From Lonicera japonica (Eukaryota; Streptophyta; Magnoliopsida; Dipsacales; Caprifoliaceae): a stretch of DNA of 64,000 bases. Shown in pieces: positions 47,386 to 59,976 of the stretch (positions are counted from its first letter, which is position 1; each line of letters opens with the position of its first letter). The DNA lies in NCBI GenBank assembly GCA_021464415.1, contig CM038467.1, positions 30,249,248 to 30,313,247 on the forward strand, written 5' to 3'. Both the position numbers and the translations under genes were made by a program. A model generated the notes under the pieces. It did not search any database, was not told the origin of the DNA, and saw nothing but the letters and a program-made list of their open reading frames with translations.

Positions 47386-50217
47386 CTAAACCAAAGTGTC
47401 CTCAAATGAGACAACACCCATATGAGCAGTATGCTCATGAAAGACCGTAGGTGTTAATCCCTTTGTAAGCGGATCCGCAACCATGGAGTTTGTCCCAATA
47501 TGCTCTATCATAATCTGACCACTCTGTACTCTTTCCTTTACAACTAGAAACTTGATGTCAATATGCTTTGACTTAGTCGAGCTTCTATTGTTGTTTGAAT
47601 ATAGAACAGCTGATTTATTGTCACAGTATAATTTGAGTGGTCTTTCAACACCCTATAAAATTTGCAGCCCAGTGACAAAATTTCGCAGCCATATTCCATG
47701 ATTGGATGCCTCATAACATGCTACAAATTCTGCAGCCATGGTGGACGAAGCAACGAGCGTCTGCTTGGCAGACCTCCACGAAATCGCTCCACCAGCTAAC
47801 AGATAAACATAGCCTGAAGTGGATCTCCTGCTGTCTTGGCATCCAGCAAAATCGGAGTCGGAATATCCAATGATCTCTAACTTATCCGATCTCTTATATG
47901 TGAGCATATATTCTTTTGTTCTCTGTAAATACCTCATAACCCGTTTGGCTGCTTTCCAATGATCCATTCCGGGGTTACTTAAGTATCTGCCCAACATGCC
48001 AACTATGAACGCAATATCCGGACGCGTACATACTTGAGCGTACATTAGACTCCCTACAGCCGAGGCATAAGGAATCTTTTGCATCTCTTTAATTTCTAAA
48101 CTGTTCTTCGGGCATTGATTGAGACTGAACTTGTCTCCTTTAGCGACCGGGGTCTCACCTGGTTTACAACATTGCATGCCAAATCTATTGAGAATTTTCT
48201 CAATATAACTCCTTTGTGATAATCCCAAAGTGCCCCGAGATCGGTCTCGGTGTATCTCGATTCCTAATACAAAGGATGCTTCACCAAGATCTTTCATTTC
48301 AAAATTCTTTGATAAAAATCTCTTGGTGTCATGCAAGATGTTTATGTCATTTGTTGCTAGCAAAATGTCATCGACATACAAAACCAGGAATATATGTTTA
48401 CTCCCACTAAATTTGTGATACACACAATCATCAACCAAATTCATTTCAAAACCGTACGAAATGATAACTTGATGAAACTTAAAGTACCACTGACGAGAAG
48501 CCTGTTTGAGTCCATAAATTGATTTTGTCAATTTGCAAACCATATTCTGTGGGTCTCCCAACACAAAATTTTCTGGTTGCACCATATAAATCGTTTCTTC
48601 AATGTCACCATTAAGAAACGCAGTTTTGACATCCATTTGATGCAACTCAAGGTCAAAATGTGCCACAAGTGCCATGATTGTCCTAAAAGAATCCTTCGAA
48701 GAAACTGGAGAGAATGTCTCTTTAAAGTCAATTCCTTCCTTTTGAGTAAAGCCCTTAGCCACAAGACGTGCCTTATACATTTCCACATTACCATTCGAAT
48801 CCCGTTTGGTCTTAAATATCCATTTACAACCAACGGGTTTCGCACCAACGGGTAATGGGACAAGTTCCCAAACTTTATTGTCTTGCATTGACTTATACTC
48901 CTCATTCATGGCTTCAATCCATTTTTGAGAGTTGGAACCATTCATGACTTGTCGAAAGTTGATAGGATCATCTTCCGACATTCTAATTTCTACCTCATGT
49001 TCCTGAAGATATACAACATAATCATCTGAAATTGCATTTCTTCTTTCTCTAATGGATCGCCTTAATGGCACATGTTCTTGAGGTTGTTGAGTTTGTTCCT
49101 CATTGTTTATTTGAGGTTCCAAAGTTACTCTTTGATTAACGACAGGTGTAGAAACCTGTACATCGTCAAAAGTAATAGTAGGAAATGGGATTGCTCCCAT
49201 TTCCTCCTCAAACACAATGTCCCTTACTCGATTTCTCCCCCCAAAATCAACTTCCTCAAAGAACACAGCATTTCCCGTTTCAAAAATAGATTTAGTAGTG
49301 GGATCATAAAATTTATAGCCCCGCGATCGTTCTGAATAGCCAATAAAGTAACTGCTAACTGTCTTGGAGTCCAATTTTTCCTCATGAGGCCGATAAGGCC
49401 TCGCCTCAGCAGGACATCCCCAAACATGAAAATGCTTTAGACTAGGCTTTCGCCCAGTCCAAAGCTCATAAGGTGTTTTAGCAGCCGCCTTAGTTGGCAC
49501 TCTATTGAGAATGTAAGTTGCTGTCTTTAGAGCTTCACCCCAGAGGGACTCGGGTAAAGAAGAATGACTGATCATACTTCTAACCATATCCTTAAGAGTC
49601 CTGTTTCGTCTCTCAGATACACCATTCATGCTAGGCGAACCCGGCATGGTATACTGTGGGACGATTCCACATTCCTCTAGGTATTTAGCAAATGGTCCTG
49701 GACGTTGTTCACCTGATCCGTCATACCTGCCGTAGTATTCACCACCACGGTCAGATCTAACGCACTTTATCCGTTTGTTGAGTTGTAACTCAACTTCGGC
49801 CTTAAAAGATTTGAACACGTCCAAAGACTGTGACTTTTCATGAATAAGAAATAGGTAGCCATATCGAGAGTAATCGTCTATGAACGTTATAAAGTACCGT
49901 TGACCATTCCAAGAAGCCGTAGGGAATGGCCCACAAATATCCGTATGTATAAGTTCTAAGACATCCGTAGTTCGATTTGCACTTAATTTCTTTGTTTTAG
50001 TCTGCTTTCCCTTGACACACTGAACACAGACACCAAAGTCTGAAAAGTCAAGGGATCCTAAAATTCCATCAGACACAAGTCGCTCAACTCTATTTTTAGA
50101 GATGTGACCTAGGCGTTTGTGCCATAATGAGCCTGAATTTTCATTATTCAATTTTCGCTTAGTACCACGGCATTCAACATTTAATGTTTCATTATAAGAT
50201 GCAACTGTTTCAAGCAA
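47386..50217 (-). pseudogene. copia pol: GAG-pre-integrase, integrase, reverse transcriptase, RNase H
   Basis: In order: HHCC zinc region (HKRLGHIS...CVQC), integrase core with D in HTDICGPF, D in SDRGGEYYG and E in [11 protein letters not shown], reverse transcriptase starting [12 protein letters not shown] with the YVDDILLA active site, and RNase H ([27 protein letters not shown]). An in-frame TAG at 47653-47655 falls just before the last quarter of RNase H; coding then runs on through KLYCDNKSA and SKHIDIKFL to a stop at 47386. The frame also breaks at the join with protease near 50262. The proteins would copy RNA to cDNA and integrate it. Otherwise long and well preserved, so the decay is recent. 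Confidence 0.9.
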
Positions 50218-51309
50218 ATATAGATTATCAAAAGTATTAAGAATACCGGTACCAACAACATTGAATTTAAAGACAAAGTGAAGTTCTTATTTCCAAATGA
50301 ACAATAAAAACCAAATTTGTCCAATACGGAAATAGAAATCAAATTTCGTCTAAACGACGGTACAACAAAAGTGTCTTGTAGATCCAAATAAAAACCAGTA
50401 CTCAACAATAATCTAAAATGCCCAATTGCTTCTACCTCCACACACTTTCCATCGCCCACATAGATGTGTCTTTCAACATCAATTGGCTTGCGGGAGTGCA
50501 GGCAACCCTGCATAGAAACACATATGTGGGTAGTAGCACCAGAATCTACCCACCAAGTGTTACTTGGTACTGAAGTTAAATTGATCTCGGAACAGACCAA
50601 AATTGAATTTGTACCTTTCTTATTCCGCCAAGCGGCATATTTGGTACAATTCACCTTTTTGTGTCCGGGTTTACCACAAAAGAAACAACCGATCTCGGTT
50701 TTCTGTTTCTTTTCATTCGGACCCTTAGGAATAGCAACTTCATTTCCCTTATCCTTACGTTTGCCCTTGCCTTTAGAGGTGCTAACATAATGAGCACTTT
50801 CAGTCTTTTCTTGCTTTAATCTCTCTTCCTCTTGCACACAAAATGAAATGAGCTCATTAAGAGTCCATTTCTCCTTCTGACAGTTATAAGAAATCTTAAA
50901 CTGGCTGAATTGTGCAGGGAGAGAGATCAATATTAAATGCACGAGCAAATCATCCGATAAGTCGAGCTTTAATGCCTTAAGTTTTGAAGCAAGATGAGAC
51001 ATCTCCATAATGTACTCCCTGACATTACCCTTGCCTTTATACTTCATTGAAATCAAGTTCGCTAAAGCGTGCTTGTTTCAGCTTTATCGTTTTAATAAAA
51101 CGTTTTTGTATTTCCTCAAGAAATTTACTTGCAAGAGTTTTGTCATCCGAAGTAGCACCTCGAAAAGCTTCTGGAATCCCACGTTTCATGATCATAAGAC
51201 TTAGCCTGTTTGAACGATCCCACTTCTCAAAGTACGCAATTTCCTCAGGAGTACTTCGATCAGTGAGATCATTCGGTTTTGGCATTCTTAATGCCAAGTC
51301 TATGTCCAT
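50181..51309 (-). pseudogene. copia gag and protease, N-terminally truncated, frameshifted
   Basis: The reading starts MDIDLALRMPKPNDL at the edge of the inverted LTR arm; about 30 residues of the usual gag N-terminus are missing. Single missing bases near 51083 and 51066 break the frame between KRFIKT and LISMKYKGKGN. After that come the UBN2-type gag domain, a CCHC knuckle (CFFCGKPGHKKVNC) and the aspartic protease motif WWVDSGATTHIC. A one-base shift near 50262 separates it from pol. In copia elements gag and pol are normally a single frame. Confidence 0.85.
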
Positions 51310-51848
51310 GATACATATGTGGCCCAGTGGGAGATTGTTGGATTAATTTTTATATTAATCTTACTTTGGTCCACACATGTATATTATTAATGTGTGTCAT
51401 CATTTACAAGCCTAAAATTAAGTGATCTAATTTAATGTTTTAAGTAGGCTTGAAGTTATTTGTCATGGAAATAATGTGTAGATGCCATTATGTGAATTCT
51501 ATTTCTATGAGGGGCGGAAATAGAATTATCGGAAAGTTCAAGGTGAACTTATGTAATTGCGGCATTGGTCCCCAACCCATCCATCCTTATATAAGTTGTC
51601 TTCTATCAATGGAGACATACAACAGAGCTATTCTCTACATCCTCTTAAGGAGAATACTAAGGGATATAGAAGGGGAAAGGGTTGGAAGATCAATTGCCAT
51701 ACGGAAATTGACGCTAAAGTCCGCTGCATCGATCAATCAATTCCAATGGAGACAGGTACACACATTTCTCTTTTGTAATCTCTTGGCACTAGATATGATG
51801 CACGATCCTAGAATTGATGTTGTCTAGGACACTCAATTATTCCTAACA
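51310..51848 (+). repeat. copia polypurine tract plus LTR, reversed arm
   Basis: ATACATATGTGGCCCAGTGG and GAGAT (polypurine tract), then the LTR TGTTGGATT...CCTAACA at 51336-51848. It appears identical to the reverse complement of 46462-47000, since even the 125-codon chance ORF is unchanged. Orientation is opposite to the gag-pol it abuts. Confidence 0.9.
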
Positions 51849-51850
51849 AG

Positions 51851-51863
51851 TGGTATCAGAGGC
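51851..51863 (+). other. copia primer binding site (initiator-tRNA-Met type)
   Basis: TGGTATCAGAGGC, two bases after the LTR end. It is complementary to the 3' end of plant initiator methionine tRNA and typical of copia elements. It lies right of the reversed LTR, so it points away from gag. Confidence 0.8.
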
Positions 51864-53297
51864 GGTTTTAGTGTCGTATCTATTGTTAGAGATTTTATAT
51901 GTACAGAATTCATGATTATAATTTTCTATAAATCGTTGAAAATAATATTTTTCATGAATTGGAGAACACGATAAAATTCTAAGAATTTTAATTTGGTGGT
52001 ATTGTCTTCGTCTTTATGGATATATATATATATATGCATGTGTGTGTATATATAATTTCGGATATGTTTACAATTATATGCATAAATAAGGAATCCCGTT
52101 TACATGGCCGATTGAATTTATGGCAATTGGTATCACCCTTAAGTAATTAATTTTTTTTTTTTTTTTTTTTTTTTGGGATTATGACAACTCTTGAAATATT
52201 ATGAAATTGTATAATTAGTGTTATATATATATATATATATGTCTACGGATGTGTGATTGTGCTTTCATTCATAATGGGATTAGGTGAAATCTATATATAT
52301 ATAAAGAATATGTTATAATATTTTTTCTTTACATGTATATATTAATTTAAAGAAAAAGTAAGATCTATATATATATATAAAGTATATATATGCCACCATG
52401 ATGTTTTCTTTTTATATATGTAAATGTTAATTTAAGTAAAAGTTAGATGAATGTGCCATTATCATGATGTTTTCTTTCTTTTACATTATTTATATATATA
52501 TTAGTTTAAGTTGGTGATAAGATATATATTGTATATATATATAAAGAAAGTGCCATTATAATGCTTTTCTCTTTTATATTATTTATGTATAAATATTAAT
52601 TTAAGTAAAAGTGATATATGTATTTATATACATAAAGATTGTGCCAACATAATAATTTTTTTTTTTATTATTAATATTAAATAAAGAATGTTTTATATAA
52701 ATGTTGGTTTCATTTATTACATGATGGTAAAAGTTTTATGGTAAATATATATATATAGATAAATTTTAGAAACATCAGTGAAAATGAAAATATTTATTTA
52801 TTTATTTTTCGCCAGAATTGTCACTATTTATAACAGTGACCAGTTTATCCAGAATTGTCACTGTTTTTTGACAGTGACAAAATCCAGAATTGTCACTATT
52901 TTTGACAGTGACGAACTTCAGGTTGTCACTGTTTTCAGCAGTGACAACACAATTTTTGGGGTTATAATAAATTCGATTAATTACATGTGACATCTATTAT
53001 TTATATTGCCTGTCTAAACATTCTATTAAGGAATATTTACACAAGATGTTACCAAAGTGACCTCTCTTTTGTAGATAAAGAATGATTAGATATTTGTGTT
53101 TGATTAATTCATGCGAATATTAACCAATCCAAAGAGGGGTTTGTATTTGGCCGAATTTCATACACACTTGTGATGGTAAATATGTGACAATTATCAAGGT
53201 AACCTAATGTGAATAATAAATCAATCCAAAGATAGATTTGTTATTTGACATAATTTATTGTCAATATTTGATCGTTACAACAAGAGTACCACTTACA
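51864..53297 (+). other. copia untranslated leader, reversed with the LTR
   Basis: Long AT-rich non-coding sequence with TA microsatellites, a T27 run at 52149-52175 and a set of hairpins (52820-52945). It ends exactly at the target duplication (CCACTTACA/TATAC). By its place after LTR and primer site it should be the leader that normally lies between primer site and gag. Confidence 0.6.
52820..52945. repeat. four tandem stem-loops with GTCACT...AGTGAC stems
   Basis: Hairpins at 52820-52840, 52857-52878, 52892-52912 and 52925-52945, each of the form GTCACTGTnnnnnACAGTGAC. They are spaced about 35 bp apart and linked by CCAGAATT-like spacers. Confidence 0.85.
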
Positions 53298-53449
53298 TAT
53301 ACTTCACTGAACTTGAAAGTGTTTCAAAAATATCCAAATTCTAATTTGTATAGACATTAACCAATTGTACTAAAAAGTTGCTTATCTTTCATATGGACAA
53401 TTAATTTTAATTTTTTTTATATGGTACGGTATATGGACAAAAATTAAAA

Positions 53450-55720
53450 AGTTGAAGGAGTATTCGGGATTGATTTTAGAGGACAAAGGAAAATTTTGAG
53501 TTTTCTTTCTAAAAACTTTTTTTTTCCTACAGTGCAGAATTATGATTAATGGTAGTGGAAGAAGAAAATGCGGTGAGTGGCCGGTTTTTCTCACTCTAAA
53601 GGAGAAAATATGTATAATTTCTAGAAAGAAATTAGCATAGAGTTTAGAAGGAGGGAGGTCCCTGGCGGTGGTTAACGGCGGGGAAAGAGAGAGGTCGCGG
53701 GCCGAGACTAGATTTAAGGTTGGGTTTAAATCATAATAGAGGAAAAAGAAGATGGGGAGGGGCATTTTGGTCAAAACAAGTTGAAAACGGATTGAAAGTT
53801 AACGCTGTGAGAATTTATGGGGTTATGTCTAATAAAATTTATTTTAGGAGGTTTTCTCAAATACGACTATTAGCATAAAAGGTTAAGTCAATAAACCCAT
53901 TTTTACGACTTGCAATGCAATGCTTATTTATCCTTCCATAATTCCTCAATTTGGCAAACAACAGTTAGGAAGTGGATCATGAAGTCCCATTCCCATCTCT
54001 TCTTATTTTCTAAGTCTTCATTTTGTATAATCATCTTTCATACACACAATGTTGACCATAAAGACTTTTGCTTACCTTGCTAATTGATTGTTAGAATTCT
54101 TTTTCATTTGTTTATTTTTTGATATAACGTCTTATATGTGTCATGTCATTCTAGTAATAATTTAAATAATAGTTAGGCCTACATATATATTTGAATAAAT
54201 CTTAAAGTGTTTCGAAAATAACAATTCTAATTTTTTTCCCATCTATTAATTAAACCAAAGTTATGCTCTATATAAATTAGATTTCGAAATCCTTAAAAGA
54301 TATCAAAATTCTTATTTGTTTCTGTGTTTTGAGAAGAAAAGAAAAACACAATATATCATTAATAGCTAACAAAATCAACCATTCTTGGAACAAATAAACA
54401 CTTTCAAACCGAAAATTCTTAATAGTAGAACCCCACTCATTTAACACTACCTCCTCTAAATAATTTTTTTCAACCACCCTCTGAGCATTGCTTTTAAACT
54501 CTGCTAAAGAGAGACCCTCAAAGACGACACTTCCCAAATTGCATAAAAATTGCTAACACAACCTCAATGAAAAAGCAGCCATCAAATCTTCTAGGCCTTC
54601 TTTGTCCCAACACACTCCCTCGAATTGCAACATCCCTCGATGCAACAACGTCCATATTGATAGGCACCATTGATGCCTTGGTTTTCACTACTTAACAACC
54701 AGATTTCTTTATTTGCCATTCAATTGCGCTTGTAATTCTTCAACGTTTGAGATGAAGGTAGCCTCTTTAATCGCTACAAGTGATGTCTCTAAATGAACAC
54801 ATTCGAACTTCCAATGGTTCACGTCCCACCATAAAAATTGGCAGAGGACAATAAACAATTTAAAGAACCCCCCCCCCCCCCCCCCCCCCCCCCTTCGAAA
54901 ACAAATTATCTATTAATAAATTAAATCATAGTTATGCATAAGTATTTATTTCATTAGATTTTAAATTGCTTTAAAATATCCAAATTCTAATTTACTTTCA
55001 CTCTAACTAACTATCTATTAATAAATTAAATCATAGTTATGCCTACTTATAAATTTCACTAGATTTAAAAGTGTTTCAGAAATATCCAAATTTTAATTTG
55101 TATCCACATTAACTAGCTAACTGTACTAAAAGTTGTTTATCTTTCATATGGACGAATCTTTTTTTTTTTTTGTGGAATATGGACAAATATTAAATATGAA
55201 TAATTGGGATTATATGATTTTTTTTGTTTCCAAAAAAAAAAATTAGAATAGCAAATTGATGGCCGCTTTTTATTTATCTAATATAAACATACCAAAGTTG
55301 ATGTTCCCAATTATTATCTAGATGGCCATAGATTAATTAGGACAATTGTTTATTAGATTAACCCCTCTGACCCCTCTCGGCCTAATTTAAATATTATGTT
55401 TTTTTGTTAAATAAATTCAACTCTTTTGTTGTAGATCTCAGTTTTTGATCAATAAAATTCTTTTTGTATACTATTTGAGTAGTATATTAATTTTATCCCA
55501 TTAATCCACCTCTTATAGAGAAAGGTTATTGAATTTGTGGTCTAATGACAAAACTAGAACATTCTCTAGTGTTCCCTTCAGGTTGTAATTGAAACAAACT
55601 TGGCAAGCATGTTTGCAACTGGTAATATGTCAACCTGAAAATAATATATATTTCTTTATAATGAACAAAAAGTGAATTTAAATTTGTTGACCCTTATTTA
55701 AAGAAGGTTAAGGTCATCCT
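53450..55720. repeat. paralogous spacer, copy 2
   Basis: Counterpart of 44080-46461. It provides the empty sites for the SINE (about 55345) and the copia insertion (about 55050). It includes a poly-C tract of about 26 at 54868-54893. No intact gene. Confidence 0.6.
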
Positions 55721-57904
55721 GCTATGGAATTAGTTAATATTGTCATATCTTTATATTTTGAGTTCTCGCTAGAGGAAGTGTTTGCTTGATATATTAATCA
55801 ATCACAAAATAGGATCACTGTAACTCTTGTTCGGCAAGGTCTACAAATTTGGACTCAACAAAGCCACATGACCAAATCAGTTCAATGCTAAAATGCAATT
55901 CATCATTTATATCTGGATGCAAAGAAAATGTACCTCTGTTCTAAATTAAGATCCCACTTTTCTTCTCAAAGAAAATTTGAACTATTAGGATCCATTTGAA
56001 ATTAATCACTTTTTGTGTTTTTAACAGATTTTTTTTAAGGGTGAGTAAGGAAAATTTTCCATAAAAACTATGTAAAAAATGGATAACATATAATAATGAG
56101 CATAAGGTGGAAAAAAATCTTAACGCATGTCTCTACTTATTTTTCAATTTTTACCCAAATCAATTATTTTTCTATCATCCCATATTGCTATGAAATGGAG
56201 CTTTAATTTTGAGACCGAGATATAAAGTTCATAGTGTAATATTAAATCTTACGGATTTGCAATACTTGGGTCGCAGTGATCCGATTTCTTGAAATTCCAC
56301 ATTTTTGGAGACCAATGGAGAGAATTTTGAATCCACCCCTACAACTTCCGCCCAAATATGAGGAATGATCTAAACATGTTATAAATGTTTATTAAAAATT
56401 TAGAGAATTACATGTAGCATGCCGCAAAAAGTTAGTACACAGCCAATAAAAATGTATGCTGTTTACTCAAATATCAGACACGGAAACACAACAAACCAAT
56501 GTTAGAAACAAGCACCCCTACAATTTGATATAACCGTTTAGCACAATTAAAAGAGCAGAACAAATATTGGCAATCTTTAGCAGCATTCAATAAGAAATAA
56601 GGAAATTAGACCCAAGTCAAAATATGTCCTGGTTTTTAATAATGTTTGTACACGTGGCAAGGACCTGATATTAAATTGCTAGAAGATCCTTACTTGAAAG
56701 ATGGATTAGTTTCCATGCAAATGCGGAAATGCTATCGTTGGTCACTAAATAGTTTATGCTATACACTGAAAAAAGAAAAAAAAAAAAAAAAAAAAAAAGT
56801 AATATTGAGAGTTTGTGGTTCGTAGGTTGATTTGTAGCCTAAGGGATATAAGACAATTTATCCGTTTTGATAAAAGGAGAAGGTGGAAGATAGGAAAAGT
56901 AGCATTTGAATATTCATTTACACATATATCCTGAATTAAGATTCCTGTTTGATATTCGAGTTTTTTAATGATACTCTACTTTCACATAATCAATGATTAA
57001 AAATAACACAAGTTTATCACTGTGAAATCTGGTACATTTATTCGGTCAATTTAGGACATCCTAAAAAAGTACATTGAATTCTTAATTTAGGACGGGTAAT
57101 CAAGAGTAAATTTATTGTAACTTATTTGACTCACCAATAGAGTATTGAATAAATAGTTCCACTTGAATCACATAGAACAGGAGGATACAATAGCCAATGC
57201 CCAAATGCCTCGTTGCAATATATAACTCCTCATAAAAATTTGAGTAAGAGAATAAAAAATGAAGGTAGACCCATTAATATATTTGTGTAAAGAAATGAAA
57301 TGACTAATAAAATTAGTCAATTTAATTGCCAAGTAATTTAACAGGTACGTACATAGTATTCATCAAAATTTATGAAAAAAAAAATTCTATCTGATAATTT
57401 TTTTTTTATTTTTTAAAAATTAGTTAATATATATATATGCCAAATAACCATCGCCCTAAGTCCCTAACGATCCAATTGGATATGGAATTTTTTTTTGAAA
57501 TTGTCTATTGACAAAACTTTTGTGCTACATTGCAGTGGCAAAGTAAAAAGTTTCTATAAGTTGGTTCAATTAACTAGTCATCATCTGTTGGTGTATGCTA
57601 TTTAGCACACTAGTTATTCTTCATCAAATATCGCATGCATACTTAAAATGATTGCACTTCAGTTTTGCTTAAAAATTGACCCCATTTCTTGTTGTTCTCT
57701 AAGAATTTTCATGGGATCAGTTATATATTCCACCTCATAAACTTTTTATTTACTATAAATTTTTATTATATATTATGAATTGAGTGGGGTCAAAAAAACC
57801 CACGACCCTCCTCTTAAACCTACCCCTGCCATGTAAGAAGCATAGGTGTAGACATGGTTACATTTTTATAGCCAAAGTTAGAAATTGATCAATTCTACAA
57901 CTGC
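55721..57904. other. AT-rich spacer
   Basis: No gene, no clear transposon ends. It contains an A-rich run at 56770-56800. Confidence 0.5.
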
Positions 57905-58310
57905 ACTACATTCAAATTATTATAACCTTTTATTCACGAGATTCATCTTAATCGTCAAATGCATTATATAAATGTCTTTAACAACATGCAATGCATTGAA
58001 TGCTTATATACACTTTTGTTAATTCCTCAATTAGACAAACAATGACTAAAAAGTTGATCATAAAGACCTATATTTTCTTATTTTCCAATTCTTCATTTTT
58101 CACAATCCTTCCATTCTGTCAATTCCTCAATTGAGCAAGCAACGACTAAGAAGTTTACCATAAAGACTAATCTCTTCTATTTTCCAAGTCTTCATTTAAT
58201 TTTGTACAATCATCCACTTCCTTTAACTCCTCAATTGGGCAAATGACTAAGAAGTTGAATACAAAGATCCATCTTTTCTTATATTCCAAGTCTTCATTTT
58301 GTACAATTCT

Positions 58311-58440
58311 TTTTTTTCCACTAGGTGTCCCACACCACATTGGATGTGAGGCTAATACCTCCTCACGTAACTAAACCTGCTACTCGCCTATGGAAATTGC
58401 ATTTAGGGGGATTCAAACATGGGATATCCCGTTAAACTAA
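58311..58440 (-). mobile_element. SINE-like piece carried in each 1.03-kb unit
   Basis: On the minus strand TAGTTTAACGGG (box-A-like) is followed by TGTTTGAATCCCCC (box-B-like), and the piece ends in an A-run (T-run on plus before CCACTAGG). Repeated at about 59343-59470, 61927-62055 and 62951-63080. It was inside the unit before the unit multiplied. Confidence 0.5.
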
Positions 58441-59976
58441 TAACAACAAAAAGAAAATGATAGTAAAAAATATTTTATTTTTGTGAGAAGTTAGAAAATA
58501 AGTCGAAGCATGCATGCGGTGAGATGTCTTCTTACTTTTTGAATTTTTTCATGGAAGAAAATTTTTTAGGAGTTGAGGAAGAAAAAATTTTCACAAAAAA
58601 AATAATGAAGGATGTTGAATATCTACTCATAAACATGACCATGAGATGAAGCACCATCTCAGGAAATGCCTCAACTTATTTACTAACATCTCGCACAAAC
58701 CAAGTGTTTTTTTTTTTTTTTTATATTGTAATCAAATAGAGCGTAAATCTATTAATGATGTTCAATTATAAGGTTCGTGCTTTATTTAAAAAAATGTTTG
58801 ATACGATATATATTTGACACAACTAAAATTAAAAACAAAATTATATCTCGATAACTCTGCCCCTGAACATGACATTTACATAAAATAATGTGCCTTTTAA
58901 CTTTTACTTAAGTATGTGTTCATGTGATTCATCTGAATTACATCCAAATTATTATAACCCTTTATTCACGAGACTCATCTTAATCGTCAAATGCGTTATA
59001 TAAATGTCTTTAACAACATGCAATGCACTGAATGCCTATATACACTTTCGTTAATTCCTCAATTGGACAAATAATGACTAAAAAGTTGACCATAAAGACC
59101 TATATTTTCTTATTTTCCAATTCTTCATTTTTCACAATCCTTCCCTTCTGTCAATTCCTCAATTGAGCAAGCGACGACTAAGAAGTTTGCCATAAAGACT
59201 AATCTCTTCTATTTTCCAAGTCTTCATTTAATTTTGTACAATCATCCACTTCCTTTAACTCCTCAATTGGGCAAATGACTAAGAAGTTGACTACAAAGAT
59301 CCATATTTTCTTATTTTCCAAGTCTTCATTTTGTACAATCCTTTTTTTTTTCCACTAGGTGTCCCACACCACATTGGATGTGAGGCTAATACGTCCTCAC
59401 GTAACTAAACCTGTTACTCGCCTATGGAAATTGCATTTAGGGGGATTCAAACATGGGATATCCCGTTGAACTAATAACAACAAAAAGAAAATTATAGTAA
59501 AAAATATTTTATTTTTGTGAGAAGTTAGAAAATAAGTCGAAGCATGCATGCGGTGAGATGTCTTCTTACTTTTTGAATTTTTTCATGGAAGAAATTTTTT
59601 TGGGAGTTGAGGAAGAAAAAATTTTCACAAAAAAAATAATGAAGGATGTTAAATATCTACTCATAAACATGACCATGAGATGAAGCACCATCTCAGCAAA
59701 TGCCTCAACTTATTTACTAACATCTCGCACAAATCAAGTGTTTTTCTTCTTCTTTTTTTATATTGTAATCAAATGATGCGTAAATCTATTAATGATCTTC
59801 AATTATAAGGTTCGTGCTTTATTTAAAAAAATGTTTGATACGATATATATTTGACACTACTAAAAATAAAAATAAAATTATATCTCGATAACTCTGCCCC
59901 TGAACATGACATATACATAAAATAATGTGCCTTTTAAATTTAACTTAAGTATGTGTTCATGTGATTCATCTAAATT

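Larger units (their letters stand above)
46462..53297. mobile_element. Ty1/copia insertion with LTRs in inverted orientation, one 5-bp target duplication
   Basis: TATAC lies on both sides (46457-46461 and 53298-53302). The flanks joined together align for 28 bases with the uninterrupted paralogue at 55040-55068, so the whole 6836 bp entered, or now sits, as one unit. Coding (gag to RNase H) is on the minus strand, 51309 to 47386. The left LTR (46462-46974) is in the expected minus orientation. The right LTR (51336-51848) points the other way, with a polypurine tract to its left and a primer binding site to its right. Confidence 0.85.

Noticed and set aside
46483..51827. Identical 125-codon ORFs at 46483-46860 (minus) and 51450-51827 (plus)
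   Set aside because: Both lie wholly inside the copia LTR arms. They are equal because the arms are equal, and they have no protein family features.
45013..53774. Paired ORFs at 45013-45504 and 53382-53774 (minus)
   Set aside because: They are similar because the spacers are paralogous; composition is low-complexity and frames shift relative to one another, with no conserved domain.
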